This document shows, piece after piece, positions 51,811-60,462 of a stretch of DNA of 64,000 nt. Below the pieces are notes generated by a model that was given only the letters and a program-made list of their open reading frames with translations, had not been told where the DNA came from and did no database searches. The translations under genes and the position numbers were made by a program. Source of the stretch: JADKAV01 sp963733395 (GTDB taxonomy: Bacteria > Actinomycetota > Actinomycetes > S36-B12 > UBA10799); contig CAVTCZ010000019.1 of NCBI GenBank assembly GCA_963733395.1, forward strand, positions 558,001-622,000, in the 5' to 3' direction. How positions within the stretch are numbered: the first letter of the stretch is position 1; each line of letters begins with the position of its first letter.

Positions 51811-53391
51811 ATGCCCCGTTGCTTCCCGCCGACGCCGGACTACTCGGAGCCCGGGATGGGTGCCGAGAAGCGGGTGTGGCAGGCGCTGCAGGGTCTGCCC
51901 GACAGCTCGGTGGTGATCGCGCAGTACCGGGTGCTCGACAGTCGCCGGATCACCCGGGAAGCTGACTTCCTGGTGCTCATTCCGGACGTGGGTGTCGGCG
52001 TGCTGGAGGTGAAGGGCGGGCGGGTGTCGACCCAGGCGGGGGAGTGGTTCAGCCGCGACCGGCGCGGCTACGACCACGAGATCCACAACCCGATCCTGCA
52101 AGCCTCGAAGGCCGGGTATGCCCTACGCGACTTCGCATGGGGGCAGGGGGTGGATTGGCCGTCCTGGTCACCGGTTGCGGTACTCCCCGACACGCAGTTG
52201 CCGGGAGGATTCCGTCCCGCCGATTCATTCCGCAGCCAGTGGATCGACGCACGCGGGATGGCGGACCTGCCGGCTCTGGTCAGTGCCGCGATCTACACGG
52301 ACGAGGCACCGGATGCAGCACGGGTCGACGCACTCGTGGATCTGCTGGAACAGTGCCTGCCGAAGCCACCGAGTTGGCAGAAGGCCCGCGATACCCAGGC
52401 GCACGCGGACATGCTGACGCGTGACCAGTACACGATCCTGCGCGCATTGCGAACCAACGACCGCATCCTCGTCACCGGCGGACCGGGCACTGGCAAGACG
52501 TGGTTGGCGCTGGAGCACGCACGACAGGAGACGCTGCGCGGCGCCCGGGTGGCGGTGCTCTGCTACAACCGCGGCCTCGCGCTGCACATGACCCGGCAGG
52601 CGACCGCGTGGGAGGAGGATCAGCGGCCGGCCTTCATCGGCACCCTGCACCAACTCGCCCTCGACTGGACGGGGACCGAGGTGCCCGCAGCCGCGGACGC
52701 GTCGTTCTGGGACGCTCTGCCACCGCTGTTGGAGACGACCACTCGGGCGCAGGCGGACCGGTTCGACCTCGTCGTGGTCGACGAGGCGCAGGACTTCGCC
52801 CCTGACTGGTGGCCAGGCGTGCGGGCGATCCTGTGCGATCCGGACGAGGGTCCGATGGTGGTGTTCGGTGACGAGGACCAGGAGTTGTACGGGCGCGGGG
52901 CGCTGGGCGTGCCGGCCGTCGAGGTGTCACTGACGGAGAACGTCCGCAACACGGTGCAGATCGCGGCGGTGCTCGAGGACCTGAGCGGGGAGCCGCAGCG
53001 GTGCCGTGGTGCGCAGGGTCCGAATCCGGAGTTCCTGCGGTGCGCCGAGGACCAGGTGTTGGCGGTTGCGGATCAGGCGGTGGCCGCGTTGTTGGCCGAC
53101 GGGCAGTTCCGGCCGGGAGATGTGGCAGTTCTGACGACGCACCGGCGGCATCCGGTGCACGAGCAGCGGTTGGCCGAGCTGGGGCCAGTCCTCTTCGCCG
53201 CGTCGCTGGTCGGCTCCGACGAGGTGGCGTACTCCACAGTGAAGGGCTTCAAGGGCCTGGAACGACCCGCTGTGGTGGTGGCGGTCAACGGTTTCCATGA
53301 GGAGTCGGACGCCCGGAACCTGCTGCTCGTAGGGTGTTCGCGCGCGACGCACCAGTTGGTCGTGGTGGGGGACGTCGCCGGGCTGGCGTGA
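51811..53391 (+). CDS. NERD nuclease-related domain fused to a UvrD-like helicase
   Basis: A 526-residue protein. The N-terminal NERD domain (about residues 15-130) has GMGAEKRVWQAL and EADFLVLIPDVGVGVLEVKG, the latter with the restriction-endonuclease-type acidic-Lys core. The superfamily 1 helicase follows: TGGPGTGKTWLAL, VVVDEAQDFAPDWW, GDEDQELYGRG, STVKGFKGLERPAVV, LVGCSRATHQLV. Likely acts on DNA ends or foreign DNA. It faces an HNH-HIT gene pair and lies in an accessory stretch; a defence role is inference. Confidence 0.88.
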   Translation: MPRCFPPTPDYSEPGMGAEKRVWQALQGLPDSSVVIAQYRVLDSRRITREADFLVLIPDVGVGVLEVKGGRVSTQAGEWFSRDRRGYDHEIHNPILQASKAGYALRDFAWGQGVDWPSWSPVAVLPDTQLPGGFRPADSFRSQWIDARGMADLPALVSAAIYTDEAPDAARVDALVDLLEQCLPKPPSWQKARDTQAHADMLTRDQYTILRALRTNDRILVTGGPGTGKTWLALEHARQETLRGARVAVLCYNRGLALHMTRQATAWEEDQRPAFIGTLHQLALDWTGTEVPAAADASFWDALPPLLETTTRAQADRFDLVVVDEAQDFAPDWWPGVRAILCDPDEGPMVVFGDEDQELYGRGALGVPAVEVSLTENVRNTVQIAAVLEDLSGEPQRCRGAQGPNPEFLRCAEDQVLAVADQAVAALLADGQFRPGDVAVLTTHRRHPVHEQRLAELGPVLFAASLVGSDEVAYSTVKGFKGLERPAVVVAVNGFHEESDARNLLLVGCSRATHQLVVVGDVAGLA

Positions 53392-53393
53392 TC

Positions 53394-54446
53394 TCAGGCG
53401 GTCAGGGCGCTTTCCCAGCCGGTGAGGTCCTGCATGACTCGGCCACGCAGCCAGCCCAGGGTGCCGACTCTGCTCGCCGCCGAGTAGGAGTACCTCGCGA
53501 TCGAGAGCGCCCGGCGACCATCGTCGCCCGGGGCACCAAGGTCTGCGAGGTCTCGCCCGTGAGCTGCGTTTCGTTCGTGCCACCGGCGCAGGTGGGGCAG
53601 GGCCGCCAGGTGATCGCTCTTCTGCATGTTCGCGGTTCCGCTGGCGGCCACCAGATTGAAGGGGGAACTGAGCGGGAACTTCGCCCACGGGACGAAATGA
53701 TCCACGTGGATGCGGCCAGCCTCGAGCTTGCTGCCGGTGTAGAAGCACCGTCCCTTCTGGATCTCGATGAGCGCCGGAGCCAGAGCGTGGACCGCGGAAC
53801 GGTCCACTCCGAACAGGAACTGATCGAGATCGTGACCGGCGCCCAGTTCCGGGTTGTGACGTCTCACGTAGTCGCTCCACGCTGACTGCGCGGCCGAGAC
53901 GATGAGGGGTCGGAACCGGCGCAGGCACGCCGACACTCCTGGGCGCAGGGTGATCGAACCGTTCGAGATCACTGTCGGATAGAGGAAGTTGTCGGGATGA
54001 TCCGGGTCGTCCTTCTCCCGGCCGATGGTCTGCAACTTCATGAGCGGCATCTGTCGAACCCGTTCGGCCGCTTCCCGGAGCAGTCGCTCCGGCAGCGACT
54101 CGGTCGCATCAGTGCGGTCCGGATTCCGGGTGGCGGCTCGAGCCTTGGTCACGGTGGACAGGATCGCGGCCGGCTGGCCGGTGTTCTGTCTGAGCGGGTG
54201 GTCGAGACCCGGGTACGACCGAACATGGGTCCAGTACAACGCGAGGAACTGCTGCCCGAGATCCAGCAGTTGGATCGACTGCTCCCGGTTGTCGTCGGTC
54301 CCCTGCTCAGCTGCGACGTTGCACAACGATATGAGCAGGGCGTACTTGTAGGTGGCGACGAAACTGCCTGAGTCGAGCAGGCGCTGGACCTTCTCGATGA
54401 AGTCGAGCTGGAATCGCGCGGATGGCACAGCCTGGAGTTCGCTCAT
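53394..54446 (-). CDS. HNH endonuclease
   Basis: A 350-residue protein with a central-to-late HNH site: KGRCFYTGSKLEAGRIHVDH then FVPWAKFPLSSPFNLVAASG and NMQKSDHL. The long N-terminal helical region (about 220 residues) contains LISLCNVAAEQG and MPLMKLQTIGRE and has no named domain that I recognise. ATG 54446 overlaps the HIT gene stop (ATGA); upstream alternative at 54470. Translated with the HIT gene, and ends three bases from the NERD-helicase gene it faces. Confidence 0.85.
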   Translation of the reverse strand: MSELQAVPSARFQLDFIEKVQRLLDSGSFVATYKYALLISLCNVAAEQGTDDNREQSIQLLDLGQQFLALYWTHVRSYPGLDHPLRQNTGQPAAILSTVTKARAATRNPDRTDATESLPERLLREAAERVRQMPLMKLQTIGREKDDPDHPDNFLYPTVISNGSITLRPGVSACLRRFRPLIVSAAQSAWSDYVRRHNPELGAGHDLDQFLFGVDRSAVHALAPALIEIQKGRCFYTGSKLEAGRIHVDHFVPWAKFPLSSPFNLVAASGTANMQKSDHLAALPHLRRWHERNAAHGRDLADLGAPGDDGRRALSIARYSYSAASRVGTLGWLRGRVMQDLTGWESALTA

Positions 54447-54841
54447 CTCGATCCGCCGCCCTGCGGCCAATTGCCCTTGCCCATCACAGCGTGACGAATG
54501 CCGCCTCGCGGGTCGGGGACATCGCCGGCGTATCGCGGGATGACGTGGACGTGGAGGTGGAACACCGTCTGGCCGGCTGCCGCACCCTCGTTGATGCCGA
54601 GGTTGAAGCCGTCCGGGTGGAACTCGTCACGCAGTTGCTGCTTGACGACGTCGACCACGGCGAGGATCGCGTCGCGCTCCGCCGTCGTCGCCGCGTCCCA
54701 ATCCGCGATGAGCCGTTTGGGGACGACCAGCGTGTGTCCGGGCGAGACCGGATAGCCGTCACGGATCGCGAAGGCCAACTCGTTGGAGGTCACCCATTTC
54801 GATGCGGGGATCGCCAGGAAGGGGCTGTCTCCGCTCGTCAT
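54443..54841 (-). CDS. HIT family nucleotide hydrolase/transferase
   Basis: A 132-residue histidine-triad protein: GHTLVVPKRLIADW, FNLGINEGAAAGQTVFHLH and the triad HLHVHVIPR. HIT proteins hydrolyse AMP-lysine-type, AppppA-type or other nucleotidyl substrates. Here it is translationally coupled to an HNH nuclease, an association also seen in mobile defence clusters; the link is suggestive only. ATG 54841. Confidence 0.9.
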   Translation of the reverse strand: MTSGDSPFLAIPASKWVTSNELAFAIRDGYPVSPGHTLVVPKRLIADWDAATTAERDAILAVVDVVKQQLRDEFHPDGFNLGINEGAAAGQTVFHLHVHVIPRYAGDVPDPRGGIRHAVMGKGNWPQGGGSR

Positions 54842-55017
54842 ATGGACAGCGTGCCAGGTGAAACGGGGACGGGGCGCGTCCCGCCCCTCCCGGACGGGCC
54901 CGCATCAGGCCACTGGAGCGCAGTGAGCAACTGGAGTCTCTGATCGTCGGTGGGGCCGTCCCTGGAGTACCTCGGTGATCCCGGACGGCCCCTCAGCGTT
55001 GCGTGGAACCATGGAGC

Positions 55018-55416
55018 ATGACAATCACTCTCTTACAGCCCGCGGGGCTTGTCGCAAGCCCTGCGTTCAGTCACGTCGCGATCGTTCCCGCGGGTGCCAC
55101 GACGATCTATGTCGGGGGTCAGAACGGTGTTGATGCCAGCGGATCGGTGGTCTCGACCGATATCGCCGAGCAATCGCGGAAGGCAGTGGACAACGCGAGC
55201 ATCGCACTCGCGGCGGCCGGCGCGTCGCTGAGCGATGTAGTCCTGTGGACAGTGCTCGTTCACGTCGATGCCGACCTCGGCGCCGCGTACGGCGCGATCG
55301 CGCCGAAACTTGCTCGTCCCGGCGCTCCGCCGCTTGTCACTGCCGCGCGGGTTGCGGGGATCGGAGTGCCCGGGGCACTCATCGAGGTGAGTGCGATCGC
55401 CGCCGTGATGCTCTAG
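55018..55416 (+). CDS. RidA/YjgF/Rid family protein
   Basis: A 132-residue Rid-fold protein: SHVAIVPAGATTIYVGGQNG, VDNASIALAAAGASLSDVV, RPGAPPLVTAARVAGIGVPG and the ending ALIEVSAIA. The conserved Arg and Glu of the enamine/imine deaminase pocket are present. ATG 55018 chosen; GTG 55003 is the alternative. Single gene, divergent from the HIT-HNH operon. Confidence 0.85.
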   Translation: MTITLLQPAGLVASPAFSHVAIVPAGATTIYVGGQNGVDASGSVVSTDIAEQSRKAVDNASIALAAAGASLSDVVLWTVLVHVDADLGAAYGAIAPKLARPGAPPLVTAARVAGIGVPGALIEVSAIAAVML

Positions 55417-55527
55417 CGACAGCCGTGATGGGGCACTTCGCGGTCTGTCATGAGGTGCGGTGGCCCCTCTCATTCGACGGCTTGAGCGCGTCCTGCCGTC
55501 GATCCTGGGCGGTGAGTGGCCGCCGGT

Positions 55528-55830
55528 TCAAGGTCCATCTCGGCTGGCACCGTCCCCAACTCCGCCAGCAAACCGACCGCCCGTTCCACATCTGCCCAGC
55601 GTCAACCCCACCCGTTGGTCCGTGCGCAGCAGGCGGAAGTTCGCGTCGTCGAAGCCCTCGCGGGTCAGGTACCTGTGATCGTCGAGACCGTGGGAGTCGT
55701 CGATCCACACCCAGCGGTCCTCAAGGCTGAGGTGGCGGGGGAGCAGCGGAGTCTTCGCGTACAGCAAGAAGTCGATCGCCGCCTCCGGATACCCCTGCTC
55801 TCGCACGGCCTCCCGGCCCGCCTGCCACCA
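55528..55830 (-). pseudogene. Out-of-frame coding remnant at the end of recQ
   Basis: About 100 codons in a frame different from recQ: WWQAGREAVREQGYPEAAID, LLYAKTPLLPRHLSLEDRW, VWIDDSHGLDDHRYLTREGF, ending at 55528. It reads like genuine protein but has no start codon of its own and begins where the RecQ-type sequence stops making sense. It could be the 3' end of a second gene joined to recQ by a deletion, or the true end of recQ after a frameshift. The family was not recognised. Confidence 0.45.
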
Positions 55831-57839
55831 GGTGGCAGTTGCGCTGCGACCGTCATCGCCCAACGGGTGCGGATCGCCTCGTCGACGAGCAGGACGGTGC
55901 CCCGGGGTGCGGGCCCGATCAGCGCGAGGCTTTGCTGCAACTCGCGAACCCGGGGGAGCGAGGGTTCGCTGGGCGGGCCCGGCAGCGGGGAGGCCGTCAG
56001 CACCTCCCGGACCGAGCAGCCGACGATGCCGGCAGCCAGGTCCGCGATTCCACGCACGCGCTGCGGGTGCTCGGCGTTCGGCATGGGAACCACGGCGTCG
56101 ATCCGAGGCAGCCCCTCCCGTCGCCACCCGGACAACACCTTGTCCAGTGCCTCGCTGAACTCGGGGCTGGGCGGACCGTCGGCCTGCCGCACCTCTTCGG
56201 TGACGTGCGTCCAGCCGGAATCATCACCGCGGGCAACAGCCCGGCCTGCCTCCAGCCCCGTGATACGGCCCTTCCACGGGCCGCCGGCTGGCCACAGTTT
56301 GCGGGGCTCGATGATGTTCGGTCGTCTGCGCATCGCGAGCAGCGCGCGGCGTACGGTCTGCTGGCCGGGTCGGGCGCCGGGTCCGGGCAACGTCCCGGTA
56401 CACACCGAACATGTGCCGCACGGGGCAGCGGCTGGATCGTCCAGCGCTTCGATGAGCAGTTGCATGAGGCAGCGCTCGCCCCTGGCGTAGGCGGCCATGA
56501 TCTCGGCTTCGCGCCGGCGCAAGGCGACCACTCGGTCGTACTTGGCCTGGTCGTACTCCCAGGCCTCGCCGGTCGCTTCCCACACCGAGCGCTCCCGGCG
56601 AACAGCGCCGTCGACCTGCAACTGCTTGAGCAGGATCTCCACCCGGCTGCGCGGTCGGTTCAGTTCCGATTCCAATTGCACGGTGGACATCGGGCGTTGC
56701 GCCAGCAGCTCCAGCGCGCGTTGCGCCATCTCAGGATCGGGAAGCGTGGCGGTGGCGAAGTACTCCCAGATCCGGGCGTCCGATTCGGCGGCGGGCAGCA
56801 GCACGCCGACGGCTGAGTCCAGGGCGCGGCCGGCGCGGCCGACCTGCTGGTAGTACGCGACGGGCGAGCTTGGGGAGCCGACATGGATGCAGAAGGCGAG
56901 GTCGGGCTTGTCGTAGCCCATGCCCAGTGCCGACGTGGCGACCACTGCCTTGAGTTCGTTGTGCCGCAGCTTCGCCTCGATCTCCTCGCGGATGTCAGGG
57001 GGCGTCTGGCCGGTGTATGCCTCGACGTCGTGACCCTCTTCGCGCAGGAAGGCGGCGAGAGCGTGCACGCTGTTGATGGTGAGGCCGTAGATGATTCCGG
57101 AGCCTTCGAACGTGGGAATGGCGTCGGCGACCCAGGCGAACCGTTCGACGGCGTTCAGGTCGGGCACCACCGAGAGCGCCAGCGAACGCCGCGCCAACTG
57201 GCCGCGGATGACACGGGTTGTGGGTCCGAGTTGGTGCGCGAGGTCGTCGACGACGCGCGAAGTTGCCGTCGCAGTGGTGGCCAGGACCGGGATCGACTCG
57301 TCGAGGTGCACGAGGAGTTTCGCGATGCGCTGGTAGTCGGGGCGGAAGTCGAAGCCCCAGTCGGAGATGCAGTGCGCCTCATCGATGACCAGCAGGCCGC
57401 TGCTGCGCAGAGCCGGCATGGCCCGGGCGATGAAGTCCGGGTGGGTCAGGCGCTCGGGGGAGACGAGCAGGACATCGACGGCGTCCTCGCGTAGTTGGTC
57501 GAAGATGAGGTCCCAGTCGTCGCGGTTCGACGAGTTCACCGTGGCCGCCCGGATGCCGATGCGCTGGGCGGCGGCGACCTGGTCGCGCATAAGGGCCAAC
57601 AGCGGTGAGATGACGATGGTCGGGCCGGCGCCCTGATCGCGGCGGGCAAGGGTTGCGGCCCAGTAGACCGCCGACTTGCCCCAACCTGTTGCCTGCACGA
57701 CGAGGACCCGCTGGCTTTCTGACAGCAGCGAGGCCACCGCTTCGACCTGACCTTCGCGGGGCGTCGCGTCGGGTCCGGCCATGGCGGTGAGGACCGCTTG
57801 CACTGCTCCCCGCGCGCGAGTCGTGGCGTCGGCGGTCAT
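55665..57839 (-). CDS. RecQ-type ATP-dependent DNA helicase with broken phosphoribosyltransferase-like end
   Basis: Superfamily 2 helicase: VVQATGWGKSAVYW near residue 50, VIDEAHCISDWGFDFRPDY, TTATATSRVVDDL, QVGRAGRALDSAVG. A RecQ zinc site follows (RCLMQLLIEA ... CGTCSVC). After about residue 560 a ComF-like phosphoribosyltransferase region appears (LPRIDAVVPMPNAEHPQRV, IGPAPRGTVLLVDEAIRTRW), as in many actinobacterial RecQ proteins. It breaks off after MTVAAQL near 55835, where the family normally has about 25 more residues; the open frame continues meaninglessly to 55665. ATG 57839. Confidence 0.85.
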   Translation of the reverse strand: MTADATTRARGAVQAVLTAMAGPDATPREGQVEAVASLLSESQRVLVVQATGWGKSAVYWAATLARRDQGAGPTIVISPLLALMRDQVAAAQRIGIRAATVNSSNRDDWDLIFDQLREDAVDVLLVSPERLTHPDFIARAMPALRSSGLLVIDEAHCISDWGFDFRPDYQRIAKLLVHLDESIPVLATTATATSRVVDDLAHQLGPTTRVIRGQLARRSLALSVVPDLNAVERFAWVADAIPTFEGSGIIYGLTINSVHALAAFLREEGHDVEAYTGQTPPDIREEIEAKLRHNELKAVVATSALGMGYDKPDLAFCIHVGSPSSPVAYYQQVGRAGRALDSAVGVLLPAAESDARIWEYFATATLPDPEMAQRALELLAQRPMSTVQLESELNRPRSRVEILLKQLQVDGAVRRERSVWEATGEAWEYDQAKYDRVVALRRREAEIMAAYARGERCLMQLLIEALDDPAAAPCGTCSVCTGTLPGPGARPGQQTVRRALLAMRRRPNIIEPRKLWPAGGPWKGRITGLEAGRAVARGDDSGWTHVTEEVRQADGPPSPEFSEALDKVLSGWRREGLPRIDAVVPMPNAEHPQRVRGIADLAAGIVGCSVREVLTASPLPGPPSEPSLPRVRELQQSLALIGPAPRGTVLLVDEAIRTRWAMTVAAQLPPGGRRAGRPCESRGIRRRRSTSCCTRRLRCSPATSALRTAGCGSTTPTVSTITGT

Positions 57840-57952
57840 GGGGGTGATGATGTCACGGGTGAGGTAGCGGCCAGTCGGTGTATGCACCGGGCACCGTGGT
57901 GTGTGGTGACCTGGTCGCGCCGGGTGTCGCAGAGTTGCTGGTTTCCGGCTGG

Positions 57953-58002
57953 GCAGATTGCGGGTGAGGCCGAGTTTGTTGCCGGTCGCGCATTCTGCTG
58001 GC
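57953..58002. repeat. Degenerate family III-like inverted repeat
   Basis: GGCAGATTGCGGG (57953-57965) and CGCGCATTCTGCTGG (57988-58002) repeat the arms of the family III element with one or two changes. Unlike the other copies it lies in a divergent gap (between recQ and the DUF222 gene), so it is either a stray or a decayed copy. Confidence 0.5.
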
Positions 58003-58089
58003 GGGCGTTGGGGTGCTCCGGCTGGCCGGGTTGTGGACGTCTTCGGGGTTGTCCCCAGATTGGTTGGGGCGCCTGGTTTTGTCGGACCC

Positions 58090-58105
58090 TCGTACTAGCG
58101 TTCGA
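58090..58105 (+). promoter_or_regulatory. LexA/SOS-type box upstream of the DUF222-HNH gene
   Basis: TCGTACTAGCGTTCGA differs at one position from the actinobacterial LexA consensus TCGAAC-N4-GTTCGA. It lies 24 bp before the start codon, where a repressor would block transcription. This predicts DNA-damage induction of the gene. Confidence 0.6.
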
Positions 58106-58128
58106 AGTGAAGGGCGGGAGGTGCGGGT

Positions 58129-59317
58129 ATGGATCGGTTGGCGAGGGTGAGGGCGGCGGTGGCCGAGCTGGTGGCCGCCGACCCGGGGCAGTGGACGTTG
58201 GACGAGTTGGGTGCAGGCGATCCCGGACATGGCCCAGATCGGCAACCAGCTGCTGGCCGGGCAGTACCGGGTGCTGGCGGCCTTCGATGCCCGCGGTGGC
58301 GCGCAGATCGCCGGGGACCGGACCACCGGGGAGTGGCTGACCGGGGCCACGAAGATGTCCCGGCATCACGCCGGCGGGATGGTCGCGACTGCCCGGGCGT
58401 TGCGCGATGATCTGCCGGCCACCGCGGCGGTGTTGGCCGCCGGGCAGGTCACCGGCGAGCAGGTGCGGGCGATCCGGCGGGCGCAGCGGGCGTTCGGCGA
58501 GGACTTCGCGCCGATCGAGGCGATCCTGGCGGGCGCCGCGGTGGACATGGACATCGACACGTTGAAACAGACCGTGGATGTCGCGATCCAGAACTACACC
58601 CCGGACGGCTACGACCTGTCGGCCGAGGACCTGCGGGAGAAACGCCGGTTGCACCTGTCGTCGGGCCTGGACGGCTGGTGGCACCTGACCGGGATGCTGG
58701 ACGCCGAAACCGGGGCGGCGCTGGCGGCCGCGTTCGACGTGTTCGCCGCCACGACCGCCGCCGATGACCGGCGCAGCCTGGCCCAGCGCCGGGTCGACGC
58801 GCTGGCCGAGATCGCCGCCCGCGCTGGCGAGGCCACCGACCGGCCCACCGGCATCGGGCATCTGAACCTGACGGTGACCGGCGACCAGTTGGACACCGGG
58901 CTGGGGGTGTCCTGGCCGGGCGGGCCGCTGATGTCGCGCACCGACGTGGCGGTGCAGGCCTGCACCGCGGAACTGACGTTGGTGGTGGGCCTGCCCACCG
59001 ACGATCCGGTGCGCTGGTCGCCGCTGGCCGTCGGGTTCGCCCACCGCTACGCCAGCACCGCCCAACGCGCCGCGCTGGCCGCCCGCGACGGCAACGGCTG
59101 CGCCCACCCGGGCTGCACCGTGCCGGCCTGGCGGTGCGTGGCCCACCACATCCGGGCCTGGTCCGACGGCGGGCCCACCGACACCTCGAACATGGTCCTG
59201 CTGTGCCGATACCACCACCGCCGGGTCCACCACGGCAAACTCACAGTCGTCTGGCAAGACGACCACTACACCACCCAGCAACCCCAACGCGCCCCACCCA
59301 CACCCGTGCCCGCCTGA
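58129..59317 (+). CDS. DUF222 / 13E12-type HNH endonuclease-like protein (one frameshift)
   Basis: About 395 residues. The N-terminal DUF222 domain (AIPDMAQIGNQLLAGQYRVL, TGEWLTGATKM, LAAGQVTGEQVRAIRRAQ) is followed by the HNH site RDGNGCAHPGCTVPAWRCVA then HHIRAWSDGG and LLCRYHHRRVHHG. This is the 13E12 repeat family found in many copies in actinobacteria; action as a mobile or SOS-linked nuclease is proposed but not settled. One extra G in GGG at 58209-58211 breaks the frame after DEL; removing it gives DELVQAIPD. ATG 58129 with GGGAGG ahead and a LexA-type box upstream. Confidence 0.85.
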
Positions 59318-59361
59318 GGCGGTCGGCTCCTGATGTCACACCCTCGTGTGATTGTGACGTC

Positions 59362-59631
59362 ATGACATCAATCGAGTGGGTCGAATTGGACCCCACGGAG
59401 TACGAGCACGTCGATGCGCTCGAGGTGTACGGCGTTGTTGTGTCCGGTCGGACCGAGTTCCTGCTCGTCCGCGACGGGAGGGATGACGCTGCGCCGTGGT
59501 CGTCATATGTGGTTCTCCATCAGGACACCGAGGGCTTCGGTGGCCTGGAGAGCCTGGACGGTCACACCAGCCTCAGCGCGGGCGAGGCAGCCCTCGACGC
59601 AGGGGTGCGAGAGTTCCTCGCCAATCGCTGA
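59362..59631 (+). CDS. Small hypothetical protein
   Basis: An 89-residue acidic protein (MTSIEWVELDPTEYEHVDAL, FLLVRDGRDDAAPWSSYVVL, ending GVREFLANR). No family recognised. Codon use is like the neighbours and it sits 44 bp after the DUF222 gene on the same strand. Confidence 0.6.
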   Translation: MTSIEWVELDPTEYEHVDALEVYGVVVSGRTEFLLVRDGRDDAAPWSSYVVLHQDTEGFGGLESLDGHTSLSAGEAALDAGVREFLANR

Positions 59632-59760
59632 TGCCCTTGCGCCCCACCGCGTTCTATCGCGCTGCATGGAGGCTGAGTAGTGGATCTCTTCCCGGCGCGT
59701 CGATTCCGAGGGATCTCAGCAGCCAGTCGCCATCCCGGGCCGCGTTGCTGGTGTCGTGAC

Positions 59761-60462
59761 CTAGCCGTAGTAGGGCTCGGCCCAGCCGAGGAAGGGGCCC
59801 CAGCGGTCGACCGAACGCCAGGACACGATCTTCACTCGGCCACTGGGCATGTTCGTCACGACCAGGCCGCGGCCGATGTAGGTGGCGATGTGCCCGGCGG
59901 GGTTGCTGGTGCGCCAGAAGAGCTGGGCGCCGATCGGTGCCATCCGGTTGCGGTGGCCATAGCCGGCGCGGGCCGCCCGGTACCACTGCCGCAGTGCGGT
60001 CGAGGTGCGCCCCGAACGGATGCCGTACGCGTCGTCGACCAGGCGCAGGCAACCGTTGCGGTAACCGGCACGGCCCTGTCGGGCCCACTGCATGAGCCGG
60101 AAGACCGCAGTCGTCGGGGTGTAGCGGGTACCGCGGGTCCGAAGGCTGACACCCGCGCGAGAGGTCCGCTTGACGGCCTTGGAGCGCTTCTTAGTGGTCG
60201 CCGGGACGTTCGTGTAGCCGGCGGCGGGGATTGTCGGGTCGCTCGCGGGCGGGGTGGTCTCGACCGGGGGCGGTGATCGGTGCTCGACCGGCGGTGTGGT
60301 CTCGACCGGCGGTGTGGTCTCGACCGGCGGTGTGGTCTCGACCGGCGGTGTCGGCTCGGTGATGGTGGGGTCCGGCGTGGGCACATCGTCGGCCATGGCC
60401 GGTGCGGTCATGACCACGGGCAGCACCACAGCGGCGCCGATGATCTTCGTTCGAACGTTCAC
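59761..60462 (-). CDS. Exported NlpC/P60- or CHAP-like putative cell-wall hydrolase
   Basis: A 233-residue protein with a signal peptide (IIGAAVVLPVVMTAPAMA), a linker of TTPPVE repeats, a basic stretch (TTKKRSKAVKRTSRAG) and a C-terminal domain. The domain has RNGCLRLVDDAYGIRSGRTS (candidate catalytic Cys) and PAGHIATYIGRGLVV (candidate His), the order found in NlpC/P60 and CHAP amidases. Likely acts on peptidoglycan outside the membrane. GTG 60462. It has an unusually long untranslated upstream region (60463-60988). Confidence 0.72.
   Translation of the reverse strand: MNVRTKIIGAAVVLPVVMTAPAMADDVPTPDPTITEPTPPVETTPPVETTPPVETTPPVEHRSPPPVETTPPASDPTIPAAGYTNVPATTKKRSKAVKRTSRAGVSLRTRGTRYTPTTAVFRLMQWARQGRAGYRNGCLRLVDDAYGIRSGRTSTALRQWYRAARAGYGHRNRMAPIGAQLFWRTSNPAGHIATYIGRGLVVTNMPSGRVKIVSWRSVDRWGPFLGWAEPYYG
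60283..60354. repeat. 18-bp tandem repeat in the hydrolase linker
   Basis: Four units of CTCGACCGGCGGTGTGGT (the last with two changes), encoding the repeating TTPPVE of the exported hydrolase. Near-perfect DNA identity suggests recent slippage expansion, so linker length probably varies between strains. Confidence 0.9.
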
